From the NCBI GenBank assembly GCA_963806935.1, contig CAWEAT010000022.1, forward strand, positions 1 to 64,000: a DNA stretch of 64,000 nucleotides. The letters run 5' to 3'. Within the stretch, counting starts at the first letter, position 1. The number at the start of each line of letters is the position of its first letter. Shown one piece after another: positions 1-9,059 of the stretch. The notes below the pieces were generated by a model. It ran no database searches and was not told the origin of the DNA. It saw only the letters and a list, made by a program, of their open reading frames with translations. Source of the stretch: Roseiarcus sp963806935 (lineage in GTDB: Bacteria; Pseudomonadota; Alphaproteobacteria; Rhizobiales; Beijerinckiaceae). Position numbers and translations under genes: made by a program.

Positions 1-13
1 CATGGCAACTTCG

Positions 14-268
14 TCACAGGTATTTGGCGAGCTGGTTCAGCTCGCGCATGGCCGTCTTGGTGTCTCCGTCGGGTCCGTCGAGGCAATGCTCGATATGATC
101 CTGGATCAGCTGGCGCCTGGCGTTGCTGACAGCGCTTTCGACTGCATGGAGCTGCTGCGCCAGATCAACGCAGGGGCGGCCTTCCTCGAACATCTTAAGG
201 ATTGCAGAGAGGTGGCCGTTCGCGCGTTTCAGGCGCGCGACAATCTCGGGACGGGTAAGGTGTTTCAT
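14..268 (-). CDS. CsoR/RcnR-family metal-sensing repressor
   Basis: An 84-residue all-helical repressor of the CsoR/RcnR/FrmR family (DUF156). These proteins bind DNA as tetramers and release it on binding metal or aldehyde. Visible ligands are C33, H58 and C62, the exact C-x24-H-x3-C spacing of copper-type CsoR, plus H3 and H61. Residue 2 is Lys, not the Pro used by formaldehyde-sensing FrmR, so Cu(I) or another soft metal is the better guess. The start lies 12 nt from a palindrome with a G5 tract, suggesting autoregulation. The regulated exporter is not visible and may lie left of the window. Family assignment is firm; the ligand is inferred. Confidence 0.88.
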   Translation of the reverse strand: MKHLTRPEIVARLKRANGHLSAILKMFEEGRPCVDLAQQLHAVESAVSNARRQLIQDHIEHCLDGPDGDTKTAMRELNQLAKYL

Positions 269-279
269 GCCTATGCCCT

Positions 280-296
280 ATCCTGGGGGATAGGAT
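280..296. promoter_or_regulatory. Candidate CsoR/RcnR-type operator
   Basis: The sequence ATCCTGGGGGATAGGAT has 5-bp inverted arms (ATCCT/AGGAT) around a GGGGG tract. It lies just upstream of the start of the CsoR-family gene. RcnR and CsoR sites are known to be G-tracts flanked by short inverted arms (RcnR: TACTGGGGGNNAGTA type). Autoregulation is inferred. Confidence 0.65.
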
Positions 297-498
297 GAGA
301 CAACTGGTACGAATACCGGCCATGGCGATCGTCCGCTCAGGCCGATTTACCCCGTTCGCCCCCCTATCCAAGGCGCTATGTGCGCCAGCAGACCTTTAGT
401 GAAACCGCACAGTTCGTGCGCTTTCGCTCAGACAGCGGCCACTGAGCTCAATTCTGATCCCAGCCTAGCGGCGCACGTTGCTCTGCCGGAGACGCTTT

Positions 499-740
499 AC
501 CGGGTCACGCCGGCGGGGTGGTCGAAGTTGATAGATGCGCCGCGAAGACGATTGAGCCCGCCGGCGGGTCCGCTCGAAAGCTCCGCCCCTTCGGGGACCG
601 GCGAAGCTGGCTGGGTCCGAGCGGAAGCTCCACTGATGAGGATGCCTGCGAACCCCGCTGGTCGCCTCGATCGCCGGCAGGAGCGCTTCGCTCACGGTGC
701 CCGTGGCGTCTTGATAGTAGGCTTTGACGGTCTCGGTCAT
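499..740 (-). pseudogene. Frameshifted small phage-like protein
   Basis: A start at 740 opens with MTETVKAYYQDATGTVSEAL and overlaps the previous stop by ATGA. The reading frame is lost after about 28 codons. Another frame then carries a coherent C-terminus (GASINFDHPAGVTR) up to a TAA at about 499. Joined, they give a protein of about 80 residues. I do not recognise a named family. Small size, tight packing and setting suggest a prophage or integrated-element structural gene. The loss of frame is seen directly; the phage origin is inferred. Confidence 0.5.
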
Positions 741-1080
741 GACGGCTGATTTCCCTTCTCTGCTCGGCGGGCGTCGGACTGTTGAAGCGCGAAGTGGAGC
801 TTTTCGCGGGTCGACATTTTCCCGAAGTCCGGAGCGGCTGCGGGCGCGGCAGGCGTGGCGGCAGGCGCGGCGGCCTTGGCGTGTTCGGCCGACACGCGCT
901 GCGCCTCGATGCCCAACACATTGCTGAAAGCCGCCTGCGACCATTTCTCGCGCGTCGCGAGCTCGTGCAGCGCCTCGGTAGCGCGCGTCGTCGACGTTGA
1001 CGCGAAAGCCGCGGGCAGCGTCACGCCGTCGGGGAGCTTGGGCCGTAGTCGGCAAGTGGGACTCCTCGGCGCTGCAACAA
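737..1080 (-). pseudogene. Frameshifted phage-like protein with Ala/Pro linker
   Basis: The C-terminal 80 codons are coherent: a helical stretch (ALHELATREKWSQAAF), an Ala/Pro-rich linker, then DFGKMSTREKLHFAL and the stop at 737. Upstream, the pieces KLPDGVTLPAAF and RVNVDDARYR lie in two different frames within about 25 codons, so at least two indels are needed to rebuild the N-terminus. The layout resembles small proteins found beside capsid genes of alphaproteobacterial phages, but this is recollection of style rather than a family match. It is translationally coupled (ATGA) to the next fragment. Confidence 0.5.
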
Positions 1081-1098
1081 GGTCGCGGGCGCTACTCG

Positions 1099-1374
1099 CC
1101 CTTCGGCTTGCCGCCCATGCCGCCCACGGGGATTGAGCGGCCCTCGCGCGCAGGGGCGAGGCCACGGCTCCACGCCGGGCTGCCAGACCGATCGGCGTGC
1201 CGCCTCGCCCTGATCTCCAGCGGGCTTGCTCGGCGTGTTGGGCATGACCCCAAGCGATTTGGGCGAGAACACCATTAACGAAGCCTGGCGGCGGCAGGGG
1301 GGAATTGTCTGAACCCTCTGTCCTTCCGGGTTCTGCGCCGTCAGCGCTCTGGATGACGCGCCAACGATGCGCAC
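1099..1374 (-). pseudogene. Fragment of an unidentified element gene
   Basis: Minus-strand codons ending in REGRSIPVGGMGGKPKGE and a TAG at about 1099 look like a genuine C-terminus. The preceding coherent piece (VFSPKSLGVMPNTPSKPAGD) sits in a different frame. I read this as one gene split by at least one indel, in line with the next two fragments. No function can be given. Confidence 0.35.
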
Positions 1375-1407
1375 GGGCTTTCCTGAGTTGTCGGGCTGCG
1401 GCCGCGC

Positions 1408-1608
1408 TTAATTGACGTGCCCGACCGCTCGCCGCGCGGATCGCTGCCGGGGTTGGCGCCGCCGCCTTAGGCTTCGCCGTTCCAAAGCCTTCGCCGACGC
1501 CAACACCCGCTCTTTCCCATCGCTGCGGCGGTTAGTTAAAAACCCGGTGTCGAGCGTATTGAAAACGCGCTGGGCTTTCGCCGGCGTTGTTGCGGGGGGT
1601 TTTGCCAT
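1408..1608 (-). pseudogene. Possible fragment, unknown protein
   Basis: A 66-codon frame starts MAKPPATTPAKAQRVFNTLD and stays coherent for about 43 codons, then turns Arg-rich as out-of-frame GC-rich DNA does. It is probably another broken gene of the same element. The 1609-1925 stretch next to it holds no gene I can support. Confidence 0.25.
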
Positions 1609-1925
1609 TGGTCGTCATGGCGACGGGGGTCCTTCAGGTTGGGGCTAGCGAGGCTGCGCCCGAGCGTCGGGTCGACACGCGTGCGTCTCTCGGCGGGTGC
1701 GGGGGCCGACTGGCGCGGCGCGACATATAAATCACAATTGAGAGCCGCTAAAAGCATCGGGAGCGACAAGGGGCCAAAATGGCGATCGCCACACTGTAAA
1801 TTTCCGGTGTAGCCCGATTGAACGCCGGCTAGCTCGTCGACCTGCAATTGCCTAGCCCCCACTGACGGCGCCGAGCGGCTATGGCAGCTTGCGTTGCCGG
1901 TAATCCCTCACCCTCAATCCAGCGA

Positions 1926-2250
1926 TCACGGGACCACCTCGACGATGCGGCCGGTAAGGTCATCGAGCCACCCGGCGGCGGCGGCCCGGGGACAATCATG
2001 GGCCAACCACATTACAAGCTCGATCATATTTTCCCCGCCAGTGCCGCTGCCGAGGTTGCGCCAGCTTCCACCCTCGCCAATCCTGAAATGCTCCACCCGG
2101 CGCGCCGGTTCGCGTTTCTCAGCGCGACGCTTTGCGGCGTCTGGATTAAGTTCTTGGAGAACTCCAGTAACAATTTGGCCGTGCAGATCGACCAAATGCG
2201 CGTGAACGACGCGCCAATGCTTCGCAGAAACGGCCGGAAATACGTGCGGT
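1926..2250 (-). pseudogene. Remnant of an unidentified element protein
   Basis: A coherent minus-strand frame begins after a TAA near 2250 (HVFPAVSAKHWRVVHAHLVD), continues through a charged helix and ends at 1926 with WLDDLTGRIVEVVP. There is no convincing start codon at the coherent N-terminal end, so it is probably a truncated C-terminal part. The GEGGSWRNLGSGTGGENMIE segment faintly recalls glycine-rich loops near the zinc finger of primase-like proteins, but I would not name it on that basis. Confidence 0.35.
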
Positions 2251-2272
2251 AGTCCGGAAGCTTACCTTTCGT

Positions 2273-2708
2273 CGGCAGTCGAGCAAGGGCGGGGCTCCGG
2301 GTTATGACAGCGGCGCAGACTGCGCGATTTGAAGGGCTGAGTGGCGCGAGGGCGAGCGCGCGCGGCTCGCTGGTCAAGCTCGCGGGTTCAGGCGATGCGG
2401 CGCTCGGCGATGAGGTGGGCGCTGGCGGCAGAGGCGTCGACGATTGCGCCAAAGTGGGAGCGTTCACCGGCTCTCCGGTGAAGCGAATTCCGTCGAAAAT
2501 CGCGCCATTGCTCGGCACGGCAAATCACCCCTCGGCTCAACGCACTGAGGACCTATCACGCGCCGAGTGAAAGTCAAGCGTCACTCGAGATAACGGCTGT
2601 AACAATCTGATATAGTGTCCAACAATCTTGCTACAGTGCGAGACATTGGCGGGACAGGAATAGACAACGCTGGACAAGCTGCGATATGTAGCGTATATAG
2701 GTATCGTG
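2273..2708. other. Gene-free stretch upstream of higBA remnant
   Basis: No convincing coding frame is seen on either strand. The last 130 bases are much more AT-rich than the surroundings and end in GTATATAGGTATCGTG directly before the higB start, so this is probably the promoter/operator of the toxin-antitoxin pair. Confidence 0.4.
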
Positions 2709-2988
2709 ATGATCCGCTTCGCCAGCGTTGAGACGGAGGCCTTCTTTCGGGATGGCCGCTGTCCAGCCAAGGTGGCGCGCCATCGCAAAGGTTCTGGCGC
2801 GGAAGCTTGATATGCTGGACGCAGCGCCGACGCTCGCCGCGCTCCGCTCGCCGCCGGGCAACCGGCTCGAAGCCTTGCAGGGCGATATGGCCGGCCAGTT
2901 CAGCGTTCGCGTCAACGATCAGTGGCGCGTGTGCTTCATATGGACGGACCGCGGCCCTGATCGCGTTGAGGTTGTCGACTATCATTGA
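2709..2988 (+). pseudogene. higB: Frameshifted HigB-type toxin (RelE superfamily)
   Basis: Starting at 2709 the frame reads MIRFASVETEAFFRDGRCPAK, the usual HigB N-terminus. At about 2770 one extra base moves the continuation (WRAIAKVLARKLDMLDAA, then PPGNRLEALQGDMAGQFSVR and ending EVVDYH) into the next frame. HigB is a ribosome-dependent mRNA endonuclease of about 92 residues, and the rebuilt protein has that length. The core RxNDQWR motif of the family is present. It is followed closely by a HigA-like gene, the usual toxin-first order of higBA. As written it cannot make toxin unless the extra base is a sequencing error. Confidence 0.8.
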
Positions 2989-2998
2989 GGAGGCTTTC

Positions 2999-3272
2999 AT
3001 GTCACGCGTGCGCACCCATCCGGCGAAGTTCTCGCCGAGGAGTACATGAGCCGCTCGGCCTCTCGGCCAATGCCCTCGGCCGCGCCGTCGGCGTCGCCGG
3101 GAACCGGATCAGCGACATCGTTCGCCAGCGGCGCGACGTATCGGCGGACACGGCAATCCGCCTTGGACGGTTTCGAGGTCGATCCGCGCTTCTGGCTTAA
3201 CCTGAGGCCGCCTACGATTTGTCCCTCGCCGAGAGCGAGCATGACTATTCGGCCGTCCGCAAGCGAGCCTAA
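2999..3272 (+). pseudogene. higA: Multiply frameshifted HigA-type antitoxin
   Basis: An ATG with a GAGGAGG ribosome site 10 bases after higB starts MSRVRTHP. Pieces of a HigA-family XRE antitoxin follow in alternating frames: LAEEYM, LSANALGRAVGVAGNRISDI (the helix-turn-helix), RQRRDVSADTAIRLGRF, then DPRFWLNL and LAESEHDYSAVRKRA with a TAA at 3272. At least three indels are needed to restore about 90 codons. Such density within one small gene points to true decay rather than sequencing error. HigA normally neutralises HigB and represses the operon. Confidence 0.78.
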
Positions 3273-4079
3273 TCCCCGTTGGCCGGGCGCGCTTGCGTCT
3301 TTAAATCCCTGGTTTCTACGCGCGACGCGCGCGACCCGCCGTCCAAGCATGATCCGCCCTCGCGCGCGCGATCGCCCAAGCCGCCAGGCGTCATCTGTGA
3401 CATGCTAGCATGATGTTGCATGTCAGTGGCCCAATCGACCGGAACCCGTACCGCCCAGCCGCGCGCGAGCCCGCGGATGGGTCCGCAAGCCAGGGAGCCG
3501 CGGTGAACGCGCGACAGGCTGAGCGCGGGCCTTGCAATTTGGGAAAGGAGGTGTGAACGCGCGGCGTGAGGGTCGCGAGAAGCATCTCGCCGCTGTCACG
3601 GCGCCATCTGTCAGCGGATGATCTGTCACGGAGCGCTCGAGGTGGAGCCTGGCCGGCGACGGTTGACCGCGATGCAAATCCCTTATCCTAGATAAGAAGC
3701 AATCCATTGATATATAAGTAGAAAATAGAATTGCCATGCCGCGCGGACCCATAGCGGACCCGCGCGACGGAGGGTGACGGCTCGGCGATCGCCGCCAGAG
3801 CCGCCGGGCCCTGGGAGAACGCGCGATGGCTGACCCACTCCCGCCCTCCGAAATCGGCCCAATAGCGCCCCCGGCCCTCGAAAATGAGGTCGCGCGCCGT
3901 TGCCACGAGAGTCGCGCGCGATGTGGGAGTCCGGAAGCATTCGACCCTCCGCCGATTTTTTTCAAACCCGGGCGGGATATTCCGATGACGGGTGACAGGG
4001 GTGACGCCGATTTCCATAGAAGCCGCCCTACGCTTCCTGCGCGCGCGTTGCCCTCCATCAGAAAAGGTGTCACCACCTG
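3273..4079. other. Gene-free stretch with an 8-bp inverted repeat
   Basis: Frames here are open on both strands but Arg/Pro/Ser-rich and unlike real protein, so I see no gene. An inverted repeat TGACATGC/GCATGTCA (3398-3405 and 3418-3425) could be an operator. Near 4065-4092 GTCACC/GTCACCT is repeated at the end of the VirE-like gene. The stretch is probably eroded element DNA. Confidence 0.3.
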
Positions 4080-5354
4080 TCACCTGTCACCCGGCTTGGT
4101 GTAGAACCTGCCGGTCTTTGTGCGGCCAGAAATCCATCCCAAGCTGATGAGAACGCGGGCAATTCTTTGTTGCTCGGTCTGTCCGATCTGCTTCGGCTCG
4201 AAGCGGAGACAATCTGTGGCGAGTTCGGTGACGGTCACTCTGGTGAGGCTTTCGACATGCCTCTCGATCGCTGCTTCCCAGGGGTCGCCGTCGAAGCGCT
4301 TCTCCTGCTCGGGCTTGATATGCTCGCGCTCGAACCTGGCGTCGGGCCACCACTCTTCGCCAGCGCGGTAGGCGCCGACGGCTTCGGCGAAAAGCTGATC
4401 CCGATCCCGGGCCAGCGCGTTGGCGTCGATCTTGCCGACCTTGACCGGCCAGAACCAGCGGCGCCGGTTTCGTCCTTGAGGTAGGCGGCTTGGTTTGTGG
4501 TGCCAACGAACACGCACTGGCGCGGCTCGATTACTTCCTTGCGGCCGTACGCGGGCCGGTAGCCCTCGGTCTGCCGGCTATGAAGCTCTTGAGAGCCTCC
4601 ATGTCCGCCTTGCGGATCGCGGAAAGCTCGGCGAGTTCGATGAGCCACCGGCCGCGCAGATGCTGCATGGCGTCCTTGGTGTGGATGTCCGACATGTTGT
4701 CGCTGAACCACTCGCCGGCCAGAATGCGGCAGGCCGTCGATTTGCCGACGCCCTGCTTGCCCTCGAGGACGATGAGATGATCGGCCTTGCAGCCAGGCTC
4801 GAATATCCGCGCGACCATCGCCACGAGGAACATTCGACCTACCCGCGCGGCGTAGGCGTCCTTCGGCGCGCCGAGGTAGGTTGAAAGCCAGTCGTCGAGC
4901 CGATGCGTCTTGTCCCATTGGAGGCCGCGGAGATAAGCGCGCACCGGGTGGAAGGCGCGCTCCATTGCGCGCTGATCGACGGCTTGATGGACCTGATCCT
5001 TGCCGATCTTCGGCATCCCCTGATGCTGCAGCCACTCCTGCAACTGGCTCACGTCGCTGTCGTGGACAGGCCGCGGGAGCGGATCGGCACTTGCGCTCTC
5101 TCCGTTTTGGGCGAGGGGCAGCGCCTTGGTGAGGATCGGCGCCGAGAGCATGGCGTCGAAGGCAAAGGCGTCCGCGATCTGCGGCGCGTTCCGCAGCGCA
5201 ACAGCACGTTGGCGAGATTGGGGATGATGCGGTCGCGATCGTCTACGACGCAGCCCTCGAACCACGTCGCGCGCTCGCTTGGCTGCGGCTTCCGTGGCCG
5301 CTTCCGCGCGGCCTGGTCGACGAACTCGACAACGGTGGTCGGAGGGCTACCCAC
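4080..5354 (-). pseudogene. Frameshifted VirE/P4-type helicase-like ATPase
   Basis: The gene must be read in three frames. The N-terminus (5354) is MGSPPTTVVEFVDQAARK. The middle contains LRGLQWDKTHRLDDWLSTYL and the Walker A loop GKQGVGKST. The next piece has CVFVGTTNQAAYLKDE, and the C-terminal piece FAEAVGAYRAGEEWWPDARF ends at 4080. Together these are the marks of the virulence-associated E (VirE, PF05272) superfamily-3-like helicase of phage and ICE replication modules. Indels lie near 5200, 4570 and 4480. It follows the primase-polymerase gene, the usual pairing for autonomous replication of such elements. Confidence 0.8.
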
Positions 5355-6100
5355 GGCTGCTCTCCCGCATTGCGCTGTCGAAGGTGCGCGCGGCTTCGAT
5401 CATCGAGAGGCCGGTGCGCGCCGCCGCCTCAAGCAGAAGTTCGCGAGCAAGCCCGGCGCTGATTTTGCCGTCGTCGACGTTTTCGCGCATGCGACACGCG
5501 GCCCAATCACGTGACGGCGTTTCGCTGGCCCTGCGGCGCCAGCGCGACGGTCCGGATAAGCCCTACGATCGCGGGAAGGGTTGCCGGGGCGCCGTCCGCC
5601 GCGGGGCGCGTGGCCTTTGGCGGGGCGCGGGCTTCGCCGGCTCGAGCCAAGCCGGCCATTCGGCGATCGGCTGATCCAGAACCTCAAGACCCGTCGCCGG
5701 CCACCAGACCACGTAGCCGCCCTCAGCGCACGTCGACACCAGGGGCGATTTGGCTCGCGCTACACCTGAGGCCAGGGCGATGACGAAACACGCAATGCAG
5801 ACCCCCCGACCGCGTTCGATGAAGCCTTGTCGACGGCAGGCGCGTCTTGTTGGCGGCCCACCATTCGCCGCCGCCTTTGTCGCGGTCGACGTCGAGCACC
5901 GCCACGCCGGACACCGAGCCGGTCGGAACCCCGATCAGCTCACCCGGATGCCGCGTCCACAACGTCGCGAGGCCTGCTTCGCGCAGCGCCGCATCCTTGA
6001 AGCCTCGCGGGCACGCCGGCCGCTTGTCAGGGAAGCAGGGGAAACATGGATACCCGAGCGCGGCCGCAGCGCGCAGCGCCTGGCGCTGAGCGTCGTTCAC
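5345..6100 (-). pseudogene. Frameshifted bifunctional primase-polymerase (Prim-Pol)
   Basis: A GTG start at 6100, overlapping the upstream stop as GTGA, opens a Prim-Pol domain: LGYPCFPCFPDKRPACPRGF, then PTGSVSGVAVLDVDRDKGG with the catalytic D-x-D, and RTRSGGLHCVFRHRPGLR. Frame is lost after GVDVR at about 5723. EGGYVVWWPATGLEVLDQP follows in another frame, and a helical C-terminal piece (NVDDGKISAGLARELLLEAA) runs to the VirE-like gene. This domain primes DNA synthesis in archaeal, plasmid and phage replication modules. At least two indels break it. Confidence 0.78.
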
Positions 6101-6356
6101 AGGAGCACCTGTTCGGCGACCGCGCCTGGAACCGATCGGCTAACTCGCGCGACGCTAACTCGAGCAGCGGGGAATAGCTCCGCGCCGTCCGGCTTAACCC
6201 ACTCCCGCGACGGGAAGCCGAACCAGCGCTTGCCGTTCTTCTCAAGTAACATGAAGCCGTTAATCTTGAGCCCGGAAGGTAACTCCAAGTCGAAAACGCC
6301 GATCAACGTGTTCTTGTTGATGCGTTTCTGGTGGTGATCTTAAACGAGGGCGTCAT
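6097..6356 (-). pseudogene. SpoVG-like small protein of integrated elements, frameshifted
   Basis: ATG at 6356 overlaps the upstream stop (ATGA). Codons MTPSFKITTR then shift frame to KRINKNTLIGVFDLELPSGL and NGKRWFGFPSREWVKPDG. This piece resembles the short beta-rich, SpoVG-like proteins that precede primase genes in rhizobial elements. A third frame carries LLELASRELADRFQA, and the original frame closes at 6097 with a GTGA junction to the Prim-Pol gene. The tight junctions show an original replication operon; two or more indels now break it. Family naming is tentative. Confidence 0.5.
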
Positions 6357-6676
6357 TGGGCGTCCCCGTCGATCAGCCGCAGAGCGGGGAGCTTGTCGCC
6401 GCCAAAGGCCGCGATGAACTCCGCGGGAAGCTCCGCGTAGCGTTCGATGCGCTCTACGGGGTCGCGGCCGGCGACGAGTTCGCGAAGAAGTTCGTACAGG
6501 GGCCGCTCGCCGAGCGCATGAACCTGAGCGGCGAGCCTACGAAGGCGGGCGGTGGGAACGGAGCGCCGAGGCCCGGGGATGGCCGGCGGGGGATCGCCCT
6601 CAAAGACGACGAACGATGATCCCGCCAAAAGGGTGCGGTGAAATGCGAAATCTGATGCGATAGACGGCTGTTGCAC
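6353..6676 (-). CDS. Hypothetical protein of the integrated element
   Basis: An intact 107-codon gene, stop overlapping the next start by ATGA, so it belongs to the same replication operon. The protein is helical and charged (LRRLAAQVHALGERPLYELL, ERIERYAELPAEFIAAFGG), with no membrane segment, signal peptide or recognisable catalytic motif. It is one of only two unbroken genes in the element. I know of no function; its position between the AlpA-type regulator and the primase suggests a replication accessory role. Confidence 0.6.
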   Translation of the reverse strand: MQQPSIASDFAFHRTLLAGSSFVVFEGDPPPAIPGPRRSVPTARLRRLAAQVHALGERPLYELLRELVAGRDPVERIERYAELPAEFIAAFGGDKLPALRLIDGDAQ

Positions 6677-6775
6677 GGATTGGCCTCGCGGGCATTGCGG
6701 GGTTGATCATTCAGAACAAGGGCGAGGCTTTCGGCGCTGCCGTCATTCAGCGCGTTGCCTCGCCCTCAGTCCCCG

Positions 6776-7018
6776 TCAGACATGTTGATCTTCGTGAGCT
6801 GCTTCGGCTGCGGCGGGGCTGGCCTGCGGCCTGCGGCGCGCGCCAAGCCACGTCTCAAAGTCGCTCTGAAGGACGCCGACCCTACGGGGAGAAATCCGGA
6901 GGACAGGTGGCCCGTCGCCGACCTTGATTAACCTGTCTACGTTGCGCTCGCTGCATCCGAGCCGCATCGCGATCTCTTGCTTGGAGAGCACCCGATCTTC
7001 TTGAATTTCGGCGGCCAT
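6776..7018 (-). CDS. AlpA/excisionase-type helix-turn-helix regulator
   Basis: An 80-residue protein with an AlpA/MerR-like winged helix-turn-helix: KQEIAMRLGCSERNVDRLIK is the helix-turn-helix and PPVLRISPRRVGVLQSDFET the wing and final helix. Proteins of this type act as excisionases or as activators of integrase in P4-like phages and ICEs. It stands first in the leftward operon and lies some 270 bases from the 3' end of the integrase gene. It is intact. Whether it still works is doubtful because the integrase and replication genes are broken. Confidence 0.75.
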   Translation of the reverse strand: MAAEIQEDRVLSKQEIAMRLGCSERNVDRLIKVGDGPPVLRISPRRVGVLQSDFETWLGARRRPQASPAAAEAAHEDQHV

Positions 7019-7291
7019 GCTCGGCTCCTGTCGCTAGATGAATGACAGGACCGGCGTAACGCTGTTCGCCCGGCGGCGGAAGAAAATAACCGGGCTTTTC
7101 CCCAACTACTTACAATATCACCAAGTACACTGAAAGAAGTCACAAATTATGATCCCCGTATATGTGACACGAAAACGTGTAAAGGTCGGGTACCGGGTAA
7201 ATAGAACGCGCTTAAGCTATTGATCCGCTGCGCGCACGTTCCCGCTGCCAGCGCGAGCAGACAGCGGTCCGGCGGCGGCGCTCGCGCCCCG

Positions 7292-8504
7292 TCACGCGCT
7301 TCTGGCGGGGAACTCGACGACGTTGGCGGCCGGCTCACGGCCCTCGACGATCGCGGCCAGGCGTTCGCCCCAAGCCGTCAGCGCGGCGCGCTTCTCGTCG
7401 GCGAAGTCGTATCGCTGATAGATGCCGACGATCCCAGCGCGGCTGCCGACGATATGATTCAGGATCGTTTCGACCACTTCGAGCCGAACGCCGAGCCTTT
7501 GGAGCCCCGCGGCGACGGACCGGCGAATATCGTGCAGTCGCCAGTCCTTGACGCCGCTGTCGCGGTCGAGGCGGTCTTTCGACTTGCTCCATCCACTGTA
7601 AGTGCCTCGCTCGCCGGGGAACACAAGCCGGTTGCCCTCGATACCGTGGGGCGGCTTCGAGGATCGCTTTGGCCTGCGGCGCCAGCGGCACGATGCTGAT
7701 CTGCCCGTTCTTCGCGCGGCTCGCAGGGATGGTCCAGGTTGAGAGGTCGCCGGAAAGCTCCAACCGCGCCATGTCTGCGACCTCATCGCGCCGTTGCGCC
7801 GTCACCATGAGCATCCGAACGATCGAGCTAAAACTACCGGGTTTGGCCGTCGCCTGCCAGATCGCACGCAACTCCGCGTCTGTCAGGACGCGATCGCGTT
7901 TCACGGTGGGAGCGACCGGGAGGTTGACGAAGGGGTTCGCCGCGATCGAGCCCCGGCGTATGGCCCATTGGTAGCAGGCGCGCCCATAGGCCGCGGTCCG
8001 AGCCGCCATCGCAGGCTTGCCGGCCTTGGTGAGGTTGTCGAGAACCCTGACGACGGTGGCGCGGTCGACGTCGGCGGCGGGCAGGGGCAGTTGTTTTTGG
8101 AAGGCAACCTTGATCGCGCGCACCGCCTCGGCCGCGTAGCTCTCGCGCCTATCAGCGAGGCGCAGGGCGCTCCACTGGTCGAGCAGGGCGTCGAGGGTCA
8201 ACTCGTCACGCGCGGCCTTGATCTTGGTCGCGAGCGCTGCCGCCTTGCGGTCCGCGGCCGGATCGAGCCCCTTCGCGACGTCGCCCAAGATTTTCGCCGC
8301 GGCCGATCGCGCTAGCGCCAGCGTGGGGCGCCCGAGCGGAATGCGTCGCTTCGAGCCGCCGAAAGTGTACTGGGCCAAATAGGTCTTGCTACCGGCGCTG
8401 CTGACTTGCACGGCGAGGCCGCGCTGCACGTCGTCGAAGACCAAAACGTCCTTCTTTCCGACGGGACATTCGAGCTTCGAGACCACAGTTTCGGTGAGTT
8501 TCAT
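7292..8504 (-). pseudogene. Tyrosine integrase with DUF4102 arm domain, frameshifted
   Basis: Start at 8504 gives MKLTETVVSKL. An arm-type DNA-binding DUF4102 domain follows (about residues 1-90), then a SAM-like core-binding domain (about 110-200), then the catalytic domain with the first Arg in TAQRRDEV. At about 7650 the frame changes. The second frame supplies LHDIRRSVAAGLQRLGV (His and second Arg) and ILNHIVGSRAGIVGIYQRYD (catalytic Tyr) and stops at 7292. All active-site residues survive, so one indel separates it from a full P4-type integrase of about 400 residues. The gene starts some 200 bases from the tRNA fragment, as expected at an attachment site. Confidence 0.87.
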
Positions 8505-8707
8505 CCGACCCTCTGATTTGCTTTTTGCGGACCCCAAGCGGACCTGCGGATCCGTAGCGGACCCCGCGTGTTATGGCGGCTTGCGGTGCCTCGTGTCGCT
8601 TATCGTCAGAAGGTATGGCAGGGATTTAGGGTGATAGCAAGGCCTATTCGATAGTGCGGACCTACGTAATGTCCACTCCTGTCGCGTCCTTGCGGCTTCC
8701 ATTTCTT

Positions 8708-8753
8708 ACTTTTAATCAGAGGGTCGTGGGTTCGATTCCCACCGCGCTCACCA
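8708..8753 (+). other. 3' end of tRNA-Lys(UUU): attachment-site copy
   Basis: The sequence from ACTTTTAATCAGAGG through GGTTCGATTCCCACC to CTCACCA is the anticodon loop (anticodon TTT), variable loop, T arm, acceptor 3' strand and CCA of a tRNA-Lys. The 5' half is absent; the upstream bases cannot form the D arm or acceptor. Integrases of this family insert at tRNA 3' ends and leave such a copy at the far end of the element. The intact tRNA-Lys is expected at the other end, left of this window. Confidence 0.8.
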
Positions 8754-8840
8754 ATAAAACCAATGATTTTCTTGCTGCGCCTGACAAGGCCGGGCTAATC
8801 GGTCGCCGAGAAGGCGAAAACATTGTCGAAAGACGGGTTT

Positions 8841-8997
8841 TTAACGGTCATGGCCTGGACTGGCGTAACTCTTGAAGGACCGGCGGTCCGGAGAGGCGCC
8901 TCCCAGGATCACATCGCTGCAGCTTTCGCCCGGCCGCGAATTGGGCGTAGGCGATGAAGGGCTGATGCCCCGAGCCTTCCAGCTTTTCTTTCGCCAT
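8841..8997 (-). pseudogene. Possible small protein, frameshifted
   Basis: Start at 8997 reads MAKEKLEGSGHQPFIAYAQF. The frame then becomes unlike protein, while the neighbouring frame continues with SCSDVILGGASPDRRSFKSY and a TAA at 8841. Joined, they make about 51 residues. Coherent residues on both sides of one indel argue for a real small gene. No family recognised. Confidence 0.3.
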
Positions 8998-9059
8998 CGT
9001 TAGCGCCCATGCTCACATGCGAAGCTCATCGGCTCGCGTGAATGGTAGGGAGGAGATTC

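Noticed and set aside
8708..8753. Functional tRNA-Lys gene
   Set aside because: Only the 3' half is present; no D arm or 5' acceptor strand can be found upstream, so it is an attachment-site copy.
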